64,000 nucleotides of DNA from Pseudorasbora parva (GCF_024679245.1 NC_090187.1:28450815-28514814), one strand, 5' to 3'. Shown: positions 30,279-40,904, numbered from the stretch's first letter. Program-made: numbers and translations. The notes: generated from the letters alone by a model not told the origin.

Positions 30279-31867
30279 TGTGGCAAGAGCGCAGGGTGCA
30301 GAGGACACAGAATTGATTACAGTGCAAAAGCAATATTTAAAAAAACCCACTACGCCACCCTGGGGGCTTTATACCAGGGAATCACCCAAATCAAACTCAC
30401 AGCACATAAGGCTTACAGGTTCGCATCGGTTGGAGTCAGGCAAGAGACAGGGGTTTTATACAAATAGTAAAACATTTATTAAGTTAAGATTAATTAAACA
30501 GGTCAAGTAACCACTCATGAAATTGAGCAAACAGTCAAAATCAATAAATCACAATGAACAATGACACGTTCTTCCCTTAAGAATTGGTCCGGCAGTCGAG
30601 ATCACTCACCCCCGAAGGGCACTACACTCCTAAAGAGAAAGCCACAGCAAGCACATGTGCACTCACGCCACACACACACACACACACACACACCCTCCGT
30701 GACACCGCAAAACACTCCACAGTACCACCACCAAGATGAGGACCGCTGCACTTTGTCTCCTTGCCGTCCCAATTCTATAACACAGAACATACACGTAAGA
30801 CACAGACCACAATAGAAAACATGAAAAACAATATACAGAAGGGAGGAACAATCCTCCACAAATCAAACAAATACAATATATAAATCTGAATCAGTCACAA
30901 TTAGGCCCAAACACACAATTTTCATGTCAAGGAACAAGAAACAGTACGCAGATACAAAAATAGAGAAATACGCACCGGCCGGTCACGGTTCAATATGGCT
31001 CTGTAATACGTACACACCTCTGACATTCAGGGTACATTTATGAAAAATGTAAAGTCTCCTGCAGGCCTTAAGACATTCAGACCAAACGTCTGTACTTCAT
31101 ACCTGGGCCGCAAAGGCCAAACAAGAAAAACAGAGTAGGGCCCACTAAACATACAAAATAAATACAAACAAAAACAACAAACATCACATACATAAACACA
31201 CAGGATACAACAACTTAAATTAACAAACTAAACAAAAAAAACAAAATGAACAGTGATGACTTATACTGAGCATCCAGCACCACGGGCAACTCACGATATT
31301 CTGAGTGATAACGTCAACCAGCAATACAGGTCCACGCTGGCTCTAGTGAAATAACAGGCAGATAGTGAAAGGTGTTGTTAAAACAGTGTCACAGTAACGG
31401 TAATCGTCATTAGGCCAAATAGCCGGGCAGCAAAACAGTGCACGGAGCAAGCACTCGCAGCAGCGCGTCTCTATGAGCGCCAGATGAGCAAACAGCAGTA
31501 ACGATCGCAAATGTTTGGTGCGTCGCGCTGCACCAAGCCTCCGCTTCACTCGTCCCGTACAAAGAACGACGACGTACAACCCACCACAACCTTACCCAGG
31601 TCTATGGAAAACACCTGAGGCTGGCAGTTATGAAATCCCAAACCTCCTCCGCTTCACTAGGAGCTCACAAAACGAGCGCTGCAGACGATCCGCCGTTTAT
31701 TTCCTCAGTCCACTCTCAACTCATACACAACGCCCCGGAAAGAGATAATGACATGACGTCACATACTGCCCTCCCCGGCAACACACGACCATTTATCGCC
31801 CTTGGGACTGATGACAAATTACTATCCAGACGAGTGATAATACGAGGGGTGAACGCCTACTGCCACA
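30279..31867 (-). repeat. Gypsy 3' LTR (left copy)
   Basis: Begins (plus strand) TGTGGCAAGAGCGC and ends GCCTACTGCCACA, with the inverted TGTGGCA/TGCCACA termini of an LTR. It contains a (CA)13-type run near 30668-30692, an inverted AATAAA (TTTATT, 30475-30480) placed as a polyadenylation signal about 200 bp from the LTR end, and a TGACGTCA palindrome at 31754-31761 near the U3 start. Short open frames inside it are not genes. Difference from the other LTR: G at 30596 where the right copy has A. Confidence 0.95.
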
Positions 31868-31882
31868 ATCCACCCCCCACTT
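31868..31882 (-). other. Polypurine tract
   Basis: On the minus strand AAGTGGGGGGTGGAT directly precedes the 3' LTR (TGTGGCAGTAGG). A purine-rich, G-run tract at this position primes plus-strand DNA synthesis in LTR retroelements. Confidence 0.75.
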
Positions 31883-31939
31883 ACTCATCGTCGTCCCGAC
31901 GGTGAAACAATTACCACAAAACCCTTGCACGCAGAAGAT

Positions 31940-34900
31940 TCAATACCATGGTCGAAACAAGGCTACAACCGAGTGGGACCCCTGTCCCAAAGGGTTACTC
32001 ACTCCAGGTTCCACCCTTCCAACCGCTCGTGGAAGGTGGTGCCTATTAGAATGTTCACCAGCCCCCTGACGTATTGTTCGACGTGGAATCATAGTCACTT
32101 TGGGTAAACCCACAGATGCAGCTGGGAGCACCGATAATTGACTCATATCTTGACCCCCACTATCCACTCCCAATGAAACAGAGGTGTCATAAAGTGGCAT
32201 AGCGGCAGTCACCATTCCCAACTCTGGGGTACCCACGGCAGTTCCTTCCTGAACTACTGGAAGAACTTCCGACCTCACATAACCCAAATCGACATCTTCC
32301 TCTTCCTGCTCTTCCTCGGCCACCACTTGAGCTGGCAACTCGTTCGGCATGTCAGGCAGTTCCTCAGATACTTCACTAACAATTTGAGGCTTCAATAGTG
32401 ACCGATGTACATGACGGATCTTACTCAAGTCTCCCACTGGAGCCACTGTATATACCGCACCCCCAGGTTCACGGGGTGCCCTTATAACTTGGTACACAGT
32501 CGAGCCCCATAAATCTTGGATCTTATGACGGCCCCGTACTGAATGATCGCGCAGGTACACCTGCTGCCCTTCCTGTAAAGGCAATTCACGTACCTGCCGA
32601 TCATGGGTCGCTTTACGGTGAGCCGCTCTAACCCGCAATCGTTCACGAGCACTCTCAAAGGCCACCTGCAACTGTGCCTGATGCTCCTCGATCCAATGGT
32701 GCACTTTACCCGCAGCTGGTTCTTGTACACGGCCCAGCAAGAAATCTATCGGCAGCCTAGGTTCCTGCCCAAACATTAGAAAATAAGGGCTCTCGCCAGT
32801 AGCTTGATGAGGGGTTGTATTATAGCAGAAAAGTACCTGCGATAAACAGGATGCCCAGTCTCGCTTTCGCCCAGTGTGCAAGGTTCGCAGCAAATTGTGT
32901 AGGGTACGATTGAATCGTTCACACTGGCCATTCCCTGCTGGATGGTACGGGGTGCTACGAGACTTGTTCACTTGATAGAAACTACATAACTGTTGGATCA
33001 ACACGGCCTCAAAGTTGCGGCCCTGGTCGGAATGAATCCGACCAGGAACCCCAAACTTGAAGAACCACTCCTCCACCAGCACTCGGGCAACAGTCTCTGC
33101 CCTCTGGTCGGAGGTTGGAATCGCCACAGTGAACTTACTAAATACATCCGTTAATACCAATACGTTCTCCTGTCCTGCACGTGATGGCTCTAAGACGGTG
33201 AAATCCATTGCCACGATTTCATTAGGCCTAGAAGCCAAAAGGTGCCCCATATAGCTTCGAGCTATCGGAGGAGCAGCCTTGGCCAACTGACACCGCTCGC
33301 ATCCCTGGACCCAGTGAGTAACATCAGCAGCCATGCCCGGCCAGTAACATCGCTGTCGCACAAGCTCAAGTGTACGCTCGATGCCCTGGTGCCCGTGCTT
33401 TTGATGAAGCTGACCCAGAACCTCAGATTTTAAAATTCCTGGCAACACTAACTGTAATACCTCTTCTCCGCCATCCGGCCGGAACACTCTTCGATACAGC
33501 AGGCCCCTTTCCTCCACCAAGCGGTCCCATTGCTGGAGAAGAGTTAAAGCAGATTTAGACATACTTTGTCTCACCATAGGCCCAGGGCGTCGCTTTTGTC
33601 TCCACAAGCTCCACACCTGTTCAATGTCGCGGTCAGCCTCCTGTAAAGCACTTATATCCGGACCAGAACGGCTTGGCAACGCCTGAACTGCCCCAGAATG
33701 TATCAACCTCACAGGCTCCGACGGTGTAGCTCGTCGTAACAGTTCCGGCACAACCAGTCCTAAAGACCAGTTGTCACAACCCTCACGGTTAGCTACAGTT
33801 TGACGAGACAATGCGTCTGCATTCTGATTGGTTCGGCCCGATCGATATTGGACCTCGAAGTCAAACACTGCTAATTCAGCTGCCCACCTCTGCTCCGTAG
33901 CGCCAAGCTTAGCAGTTGCCAAGTGACTTAGCGGGTTATTATCAGTTCGCACGACACATTTATTACCCAGAAGGTACTCGCGAAATTTTTCGGTCATAGC
34001 CCATTTAAGGGCCAGAAACTCCAATCGCATTGAGCTATAGGTGGCTGTATTACGTTCTGCCGGCCTAAGGGTACGACTCGCATAAGCGACGGGACGAACC
34101 TTACCATCTACTTCTTGTGAAAGTATCGCACCCAACCCAACATGGCTGGCATCCACTTCTAAAATAAATGGTTTAGCGAAATCTGCATAGGCCAGAATGG
34201 GTGCCGTCGTAAGCCGGTGCTTGAGGGTCCCAAATGCCTCCTCGCACTGAGTAGACCAGACATCAATCAAGCCTCGCTTACTTTTCTTACCCAACTTCCC
34301 CCCAGTTACCTCGGTTACCAATTTGTGCAATGGAGCAGCCAGCTTTGCAAACCCCTCTACGAAGCGCCTATAATAGCCCACAAAGCCCAAAAAGGTCCGC
34401 AGCTCAGACACAGTTGATGGACGAGGCCATTGAGTAACGGCCTCTATCTTACCAGGGTCCGTCGCCACCCCCTGGGCAGAAATCACATGCCCCAGATAAT
34501 GGACTTCCTCCCGAAAGAACGCACATTTGTCTAATTTGGCCTTCAAACTCTCAGCCTTTAGGCGACTCAACACTACCCTTAACCTCTGCAGATGTTGCTG
34601 TACCGATGAAGAAAATACAATTATATCATCAAGATACAATAAAACTGTTTGATGTCTCTGATCCCCAAAAAGTCGCTCCATCAGACGCTGAAACGTACTC
34701 GGCGCATTGCACAGGCCAAAGGGCATGCGATTCCATTCGAAAAGCCCAAAGGGAGTGCAAAACGCTGTCTTTGGTCGGTCGGATTCAGAGACGGGGACCT
34801 GATTATAACCACTGGCTAAATCCAATGTAGAAAACCAGGTTGCACCCGTCAATGAATCCAACGTCTCCTCGATTCTCGGTAGTGGAAAAGCATCCTTACG

Positions 34901-36151
34901 CGTCTTAGCGTTAAGTTGCCTGTAGTCTACGCACATGCGTAAACTACCATCCTTTTTCTTAACTAACACAATTGGAGACGCGTAAGGACTGCAGCTCTCT
35001 CGAATAATCTGTGAGTCCAATAACTGATTAATATGAGATTTTACCAATTCGTACTCCGAAGGTGGAATTCGCCTATAACGCTGCCGGACAGGCACATCAT
35101 CAATTAGTGGGATCTCATGGGACAACAGGTCAGTACAACCAAGATCACTCTCATGCATTGAAAAAACACTCTGATATTCTCGAAGTAGGGCCCTAACTTC
35201 TGCCTGTTCTTCGACCAACAATCCCTCCAAATTGACGGATTCAATCTGTTCAAGTATGGGAGTTCCTGAAACCCCACCAGCAGCAACCTGTGCAACCACT
35301 GAGGGAACTTCAGCCACCCCAACAGGCAAATCCGTCAAATACACCTCTCTCAACTCACCTATAACGGTGGTGGGATACAGTACCACATCCACTGTGCCTA
35401 CATTGACCAAAGGCACATAAACCGTACCACCAACCACCTGTACCAATGCGGGAGAAGCCAGTAGGCCTGCTGGTAGACCAGTCTCTGGGGGCTCAAACAG
35501 CACAGTACTACCCCGATACAGCGCTGAACAGGTTGCTGCGACTAGCTTCATGGTGCCGCCTGGAACACGACACACCTTGCGCCCTCGCACCCTGACGTCA
35601 CCCCCACGGTTAGAAACTCGAATTGCCCTTTGACAGTCTTGAAATGCCTGAACGATACTAGGATCCCTGGTCACAGATGGTAATTCAAAAAGAGCAGATC
35701 CATGCTGCCCAAAAAGTTCCCTATAGCAGCGACCGAGTACGTTCATCCCCAGAATACCAGGAACGTCAGCACTCAAGCCACTAGGAGGATCTCGGACCAC
35801 AAGCACTCCACAGCCAGAAAGTATCTTACCGCAAAACTCAATGTCTACCTCCATATAACCAATATACGGGATTTCCAGCCCATTAGCTGCTCTAAGCTGC
35901 AGCCAGCGACACGACTGTAAATGATCCCGGCCCCATGGCTCAAACTGTCGCTGAAAGCAACTCTCCGTAATTGTTGACACCATGGAGCCGGTATCAACTA
36001 AACAGGGCACCAGGACTCCCCCAATTTTAACAATAGAGTGTGGACATGAGGAAACCAAACGGGACACCGAATCGTTACTACATGTAAATGAAGAGCCAAT
36101 TGCACCCCCAACCGAGCTGTGACTCTGCAGCCCGGTGGGAACTAGTTTCCC
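31940..36151 (-). CDS. pol: Gypsy pol: protease, RT, RNase H, integrase
   Basis: The open frame extends from a stop at about 36254-36256 to TGA/stop at 31940 (about 1436 codons from its first codon). It is expressed by a -1 shift from gag at 36145-36151, after which the product reads GKLVPTGLQSHSS. Residues counted from the TTG codon at 36250: protease CLVDTGSMVST (Asp 86); RT from about 380 to 620 with KKDGSLRMCVDYRQLN, STLDLASGYNQV and YLDD at 539-542; RNase H with Asp 700, Glu 744, Asp 770 and Asp 811; integrase zinc finger H949/H954/C984/C987 and catalytic Asp 1016, Asp 1075, Glu 1111 (MDFTVLE, HSDQGRNF, GNGQCERFNRT). The acidic C-terminal tail has no chromodomain that I can see. All catalytic residues are present and there are no internal stops. 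Confidence 0.95.
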   Translation of the reverse strand, partial: GKLVPTGLQSHSSVGGAIGSSFTCSNDSVSRLVSSCPHSIVKIGGVLVPCLVDTGSMVSTITESCFQRQFEPWGRDHLQSCRWLQLRAANGLEIPYIGYMEVDIEFCGKILSGCGVLVVRDPPSGLSADVPGILGMNVLGRCYRELFGQHGSALFELPSVTRDPSIVQAFQDCQRAIRVSNRGGDVRVRGRKVCRVPGGTMKLVAATCSALYRGSTVLFEPPETGLPAGLLASPALVQVVGGTVYVPLVNVGTVDVVLYPTTVIGELREVYLTDLPVGVAEVPSVVAQVAAGGVSGTPILEQIESVNLEGLLVEEQAEVRALLREYQSVFSMHESDLGCTDLLSHEIPLIDDVPVRQRYRRIPPSEYELVKSHINQLLDSQIIRESCSPYASPIVLVKKKDGSLRMCVDYRQLNAKTRKDAFPLPRIEETLDSLTGATWFSTLDLASGYNQVPVSESDRPKTAFCTPFGLFEWNRMPFGLCNAPSTFQRLMERLFGDQRHQTVLLYLDDIIVFSSSVQQHLQRLRVVLSRLKAESLKAKLDKCAFFREEVHYLGHVISAQGVATDPGKIEAVTQWPRPSTVSELRTFLGFVGYYRRFVEGFAKLAAPLHKLVTEVTGGKLGKKSKRGLIDVWSTQCEEAFGTLKHRLTTAPILAYADFAKPFILEVDASHVGLGAILSQEVDGKVRPVAYASRTLRPAERNTATYSSMRLEFLALKWAMTEKFREYLLGNKCVVRTDNNPLSHLATAKLGATEQRWAAELAVFDFEVQYRSGRTNQNADALSRQTVANREGCDNWSLGLVVPELLRRATPSEPVRLIHSGAVQALPSRSGPDISALQEADRDIEQVWSLWRQKRRPGPMVRQSMSKSALTLLQQWDRLVEERGLLYRRVFRPDGGEEVLQLVLPGILKSEVLGQLHQKHGHQGIERTLELVRQRCYWPGMAADVTHWVQGCERCQLAKAAPPIARSYMGHLLASRPNEIVAMDFTVLEPSRAGQENVLVLTDVFSKFTVAIPTSDQRAETVARVLVEEWFFKFGVPGRIHSDQGRNFEAVLIQQLCSFYQVNKSRSTPYHPAGNGQCERFNRTLHNLLRTLHTGRKRDWASCLSQVLFCYNTTPHQATGESPYFLMFGQEPRLPIDFLLGRVQEPAAGKVHHWIEEHQAQLQVAFESARERLRVRAAHRKATHDRQVRELPLQEGQQVYLRDHSVRGRHKIQDLWGSTVYQVIRAPREPGGAVYTVAPVGDLSKIRHVHRSLLKPQIVSEVSEELPDMPNELPAQVVAEEEQEEEDVDLGYVRSEVLPVVQEGTAVGTPELGMVTAAMPLYDTSVSLGVDSGGQDMSQLSVLPAASVGLPKVTMIPRRTIRQGAGEHSNRHHLPRAVGRVEPGVSNPLGQGSHSVVALFRPWY
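36107..36151 (-). promoter_or_regulatory. -1 ribosomal frameshift signal at the gag/pol junction
   Basis: The gag frame ends TCG GGA AAC TAG. The heptamer G GGA AAC (36145-36151) fits X XXY YYZ in the zero frame and directly precedes the gag stop (36142-36144). After a spacer, ACCGGGCTG (36136-36128) can pair with CAGCTCGGT (36119-36111): 9 bp with one G-U and an 8-nt loop. It is extendable by CCC/GGG across one bulged base. The spacer is 5 nt to the extended stem or 8 nt to the core stem. Shifting back one base moves gag into the pol frame. Confidence 0.85.
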
Positions 36152-37194
36152 GACTCTGAAGCCGAAGGGGCGGCCGATGGTCTCGGTGGAGGGCAAGGGG
36201 GACGGCGTACCCCATTGCACTCCCGGGCAAAATGGCCCGGTTGTTGGCAACGCCTACAAATTAACCGATCGGGACGAGAGTATTGACGGTGGAAACGAGG
36301 GGGTTGATTATGGGCAAGGGCTTGCGTGAGCTGATTAATCTGCTGTTGTTGATGTTGCAACAATTCTCGCAGCTCCCTTAACTCAGATGATTGGTTTCCC
36401 TGACTCGAATTTGCTTCCCCATGTACCCCATACTGAATTCCACCCAATAATGGAACTGAATGACTCCGACCTCGTACACCGCCTGGCATCCCCTCTCGCT
36501 CCCATCTGATTGCCTCCCCTCGAACCTCCAACAAGGTCATGGTGGGTTGTCGTCGAATAAGCTGCTTAAGTTCCCTGCGAAGAGCATTATCGGACACGTA
36601 CTCGACAAATTGATCCCGTACAACAACGTCAGCATTTGTAATAGCATGCGGCGACCGATCCTTTACCTTCTCTAGGAGGCTCATCAGGACTAGGGAAAAC
36701 TCCAACAACGTCTCCCCTTCCTGCTGCCTCCGAGAAAAGAAGGCTTCCTGTAAAGCAATATATGACTCAGAACAGCCATACACTTCACGCAATGCTGAAA
36801 TAATTTTGGCAGGATCGTTTCTTTCAATTTCCGGCCGACACTTAATCTCTTCGCGAGCTTCACCTTCAAGATGGTCGAACAGAAAGAAAGCCTGATCGGC
36901 TGGAGAAAAGTTTCGTACGCGCATACACGCTTGGGCCTCTTCCACCCACTCGTTGATACGGACAACACCTGTACCACTAAATTTAGGGCAACGTCTGTCT
37001 CGTGGTATAAACACTAATCTCTCCGTTACCGCAGTACCAGCAGCCACCGATGGTGACATAGCTGGTGATGTCATACTCGAAGAGGCTCCCGCAGGATCAG
37101 ACAACCCAACGGGTTGCTGCTCCCGCAACAGTCTCTCATTATCCGCCTTCAATTTGGCAACTAGCTCCCTCATTTCTTGTAACTCCTCCTCCAT
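36142..37194 (-). CDS. gag: Gypsy gag with CCHC zinc knuckle
   Basis: The first ATG in frame is at 37192-37194 (MEEELQEMRELVAKLKADNE), giving 350 residues; the frame is open about 15 codons further upstream without another ATG. The N-terminal 30 residues form heptads of a likely coiled coil. The middle (RCPKFSGTGVVRINEWVEEA ... AREEIKCRPEIE, VYGCSESYIALQEAFFSRRQ) has the capsid-like layout of retrotransposon gags. A single knuckle, CRRCQQPGHFAREC (CX2CX4HX4C, about residues 313-326), would bind RNA. The protein ends ...SASESGN at TAG 36142-36144, right after the slippery heptamer. No stops or frameshifts. Confidence 0.92.
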   Translation of the reverse strand: MEEELQEMRELVAKLKADNERLLREQQPVGLSDPAGASSSMTSPAMSPSVAAGTAVTERLVFIPRDRRCPKFSGTGVVRINEWVEEAQACMRVRNFSPADQAFFLFDHLEGEAREEIKCRPEIERNDPAKIISALREVYGCSESYIALQEAFFSRRQQEGETLLEFSLVLMSLLEKVKDRSPHAITNADVVVRDQFVEYVSDNALRRELKQLIRRQPTMTLLEVRGEAIRWEREGMPGGVRGRSHSVPLLGGIQYGVHGEANSSQGNQSSELRELRELLQHQQQQINQLTQALAHNQPPRFHRQYSRPDRLICRRCQQPGHFARECNGVRRPPCPPPRPSAAPSASESGN

Positions 37195-37327
37195 ATTTTT
37201 GAAAAAGGACTTACCACTAGGCCCAGGAAACTCACCCACCAGTCACCACTGCTCTACAGAACAAACAACAACAAAAAAAAAACAACAACAACAACCACCC
37301 TTGTCTCAGCCTTTAAATCACAACCGA

Positions 37328-37344
37328 CCCTGCCGACTGCGCCA
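37328..37344 (-). other. Primer-binding site
   Basis: On the minus strand TGGCGCAGTCGGCAGGG starts 3 nt after the 5' LTR end (LTR ends ...CTTGCCACA, then ATC). TGG pairs with the CCA end of a tRNA. I cannot name the tRNA with confidence. Confidence 0.7.
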
Positions 37345-37347
37345 GAT

Positions 37348-38936
37348 TGTGGCAAGAGCGCAGGGTGCAGAGGACACAGAATTGATTACAGTGCAAAAGC
37401 AATATTTAAAAAAACCCACTACGCCACCCTGGGGGCTTTATACCAGGGAATCACCCAAATCAAACTCACAGCACATAAGGCTTACAGGTTCGCATCGGTT
37501 GGAGTCAGGCAAGAGACAGGGGTTTTATACAAATAGTAAAACATTTATTAAGTTAAGATTAATTAAACAGGTCAAGTAACCACTCATGAAATTGAGCAAA
37601 CAGTCAAAATCAATAAATCACAATGAACAATGACACGTTCTTCCCTTAAGAATTGATCCGGCAGTCGAGATCACTCACCCCCGAAGGGCACTACACTCCT
37701 AAAGAGAAAGCCACAGCAAGCACATGTGCACTCACGCCACACACACACACACACACACACACCCTCCGTGACACCGCAAAACACTCCACAGTACCACCAC
37801 CAAGATGAGGACCGCTGCACTTTGTCTCCTTGCCGTCCCAATTCTATAACACAGAACATACACGTAAGACACAGACCACAATAGAAAACATGAAAAACAA
37901 TATACAGAAGGGAGGAACAATCCTCCACAAATCAAACAAATACAATATATAAATCTGAATCAGTCACAATTAGGCCCAAACACACAATTTTCATGTCAAG
38001 GAACAAGAAACAGTACGCAGATACAAAAATAGAGAAATACGCACCGGCCGGTCACGGTTCAATATGGCTCTGTAATACGTACACACCTCTGACATTCAGG
38101 GTACATTTATGAAAAATGTAAAGTCTCCTGCAGGCCTTAAGACATTCAGACCAAACGTCTGTACTTCATACCTGGGCCGCAAAGGCCAAACAAGAAAAAC
38201 AGAGTAGGGCCCACTAAACATACAAAATAAATACAAACAAAAACAACAAACATCACATACATAAACACACAGGATACAACAACTTAAATTAACAAACTAA
38301 ACAAAAAAAACAAAATGAACAGTGATGACTTATACTGAGCATCCAGCACCACGGGCAACTCACGATATTCTGAGTGATAACGTCAACCAGCAATACAGGT
38401 CCACGCTGGCTCTAGTGAAATAACAGGCAGATAGTGAAAGGTGTTGTTAAAACAGTGTCACAGTAACGGTAATCGTCATTAGGCCAAATAGCCGGGCAGC
38501 AAAACAGTGCACGGAGCAAGCACTCGCAGCAGCGCGTCTCTATGAGCGCCAGATGAGCAAACAGCAGTAACGATCGCAAATGTTTGGTGCGTCGCGCTGC
38601 ACCAAGCCTCCGCTTCACTCGTCCCGTACAAAGAACGACGACGTACAACCCACCACAACCTTACCCAGGTCTATGGAAAACACCTGAGGCTGGCAGTTAT
38701 GAAATCCCAAACCTCCTCCGCTTCACTAGGAGCTCACAAAACGAGCGCTGCAGACGATCCGCCGTTTATTTCCTCAGTCCACTCTCAACTCATACACAAC
38801 GCCCCGGAAAGAGATAATGACATGACGTCACATACTGCCCTCCCCGGCAACACACGACCATTTATCGCCCTTGGGACTGATGACAAATTACTATCCAGAC
38901 GAGTGATAATACGAGGGGTGAACGCCTACTGCCACA
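37348..38936 (-). repeat. Gypsy 5' LTR (right copy)
   Basis: Same length (1589 bp) as the left LTR, with the same CA-run length and the TGACGTCA at 38823-38830. The only difference I found by eye is the base in GAATTGATCCGG (A here, G in the left copy). It is followed by CGTG, the right target duplication. Confidence 0.95.
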
Positions 38937-39291
38937 CGTGCATATGATACACTGTTTTTCGTTTGCATATGATACGCACTTTATGGCGTATATATGACAC
39001 GCTCTTGGGTAGGTTTAGGGTGGTGGGGTGGGGGGTTCGTATGTATAATACGCCATAAAATGCGTGTCATATGCACACGAAAAACAGCGTGAGAAAATGA
39101 GTTTTGGCGTATACATTCCACGACATTGCACACTCTTACTATTTATACGCATTTTTGTGAGAATACCCTGATTAGATATAGATCTGGGTCGCTAAAGACC
39201 CGACTATATAATAATGATTGCCTAAACATTCATATATTTAAGGGTTCATACAAGTTGAAACTGAAGTTGTGACAGTGTTTTCTTCCCTATT

Positions 39292-40264
<973 letters not shown>

Positions 40265-40865
40265 TTTGGGGCCTATCATATACCCGAGAATGATAGGCCC
40301 CAAATGAGAATTGAGAATTGAATGCGATGCAGGGCTCAATGCAAGTGTTTTTGCTAGTTTCAGCCTGATGCAGTTATAATTTTCAAGGCCACGTTGTTTA
40401 AATAGAAAATGCATTTACGCCCATTTGTGCTTTTCATTGGCATGCTGATCTAAAAATGGGGTGTGTTCAGGCCAACACGATCACATGGTAATGCGTATCA
40501 ATAGTACGAGTGTGCAATCTCGTGGGGTGTATACGCCAAAATGAGTTTTGGCACGAATATGCTATGCACTTTTTCACGCGCATATGATACACACTCTTGG
40601 GTAGGATTAGGGTGGTGGGGTGGGGGGTTTGTACGTATAATACGCCATAAAGTGCGTATCATATGTACGCGGAAAAAACGCATACCTTGCACGCCAAAAC
40701 CCATTTTGCCATATACATTCCATGAGATTGCATTGTCCTCGTACTATTTATACGTTTTTTTTGTGAGATCGGGCTCGTTCAGGTGCATTGTTGGCGAGTT
40801 GCTACTTTGAAGCAACTGAAAACCAACAATCGACCAACAAAAACCTGGTCTAAAGTCAATAGCGC
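40265..40865. repeat. Cyprinid-type repeat interrupted by MITE copy B
   Basis: It starts with a perfect hairpin (TTTGGGGCCTATCAT, 10-nt loop, complement; 40265-40304), then CAAGTGTTTTTGCTAGTTTCAGCC, CGCCCATTTGTGC and GGTGTGTTCAGGC. After the MITE it continues with GTTCAGGTGCATTGTTGGCG, AACTGAAAACCAACAATCGACC. The element was split by MITE B with duplication of GTTCAGG(C/T). Confidence 0.6.
40473..40776. mobile_element. hAT-like MITE copy B
   Basis: 304 bp, same family as copies A and C: CAACACGATCACATGGTAAT at the left, TACGAGTGTGCAATCTCGTG inside, and TTTTGTGAGATCGGGCTC at the right. Flanking 8-mers GTTCAGGC (40465-40472) and GTTCAGGT (40777-40784) are a one-mismatch target duplication. The sub-terminal arms are inverted over about 60 bp (GTATACGCC / GGCGTATAC-type). 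Confidence 0.82.
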
Positions 40866-40904
40866 AGTCATTTTTGTGTTATTTAAAGTGTTATTTGTGT
40901 TATT

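Larger units (their letters stand above)
30279..38936 (-). mobile_element. Ty3/Gypsy LTR retrotransposon, apparently intact
   Basis: 8658 bp: two 1589-bp LTRs with TG...CA ends around gag and pol on the minus strand, flanked by the 4-bp duplication CGTG (30275-30278 and 38937-38940). Domain order protease - RT - RNase H - integrase places it in Ty3/Gypsy (Metaviridae) rather than Copia. There is no envelope-like frame between pol and the 3' LTR, which are only 72 bp apart. The primer-binding site, polypurine tract, frameshift signal and open gag/pol are all present. By eye the LTRs differ at a single base, so the insertion is recent and the element may be competent. Confidence 0.95.
30205..39169. 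mobile_element. hAT-like MITE copy A, split by a Gypsy element
   Basis: The left part is 30205-30278 and the right part 38941-39169, 303 bp in total. The outer ends CAACCAGATCACAC and TTTTGTGAGAATACCCT are inverted; inside are TACGAGTGTGCAATGTCGTG and GGTGGGGTGGGGGGTTCGT. Flanking 8-mers TATTAGAT (30197-30204) and GATTAGAT (39170-39177) form a one-mismatch 8-bp target duplication, typical of hAT elements. Copies B (40473-40776) and C (45784-46070) are the same family. Confidence 0.8.
29461..39238 (+). mobile_element. piggyBac-like remnant hosting two nested insertions
   Basis: The outer parts match the complete element at 59843-60622 in order: GGGTCTTTAGTGACCTGGGA (29470), TTAGACATCA...TTCCTCA, AGGCAGAAAACAAAAGAATA (29806), the acidic coding stretch, GGTAGAGATCCATT (30182), and after the insertions AATAATGATTGCCTAAACATTCATATATTTAAGG (39210-39243). 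An extra block at 29640-29800 belongs to another repeat (see 15735). A hAT-like MITE with a Gypsy element inside interrupts it at 30204/30205. The original TTAA ends are not preserved. Confidence 0.75.

Noticed and set aside
30602..30866. Open frames rich in CVCVCV inside the Gypsy LTR, repeated at 37671-37935
   Set aside because: They are duplicated because the LTR is duplicated, are produced by the CA run and lie antisense or sense to LTR regulatory sequence without any domain.
31343..31905. Short frames in the LTR (also at 38412-38947)
   Set aside because: LTR sequence; identical in both LTRs only because of recent insertion, with no protein motif.
30279..38936. Endogenous retrovirus with an envelope gene
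   Set aside because: Pol ends 72 bp before the 3' LTR, and no frame with signal peptide or transmembrane features lies between pol and the LTR. The domain order and lack of env fit a Ty3/Gypsy retrotransposon.
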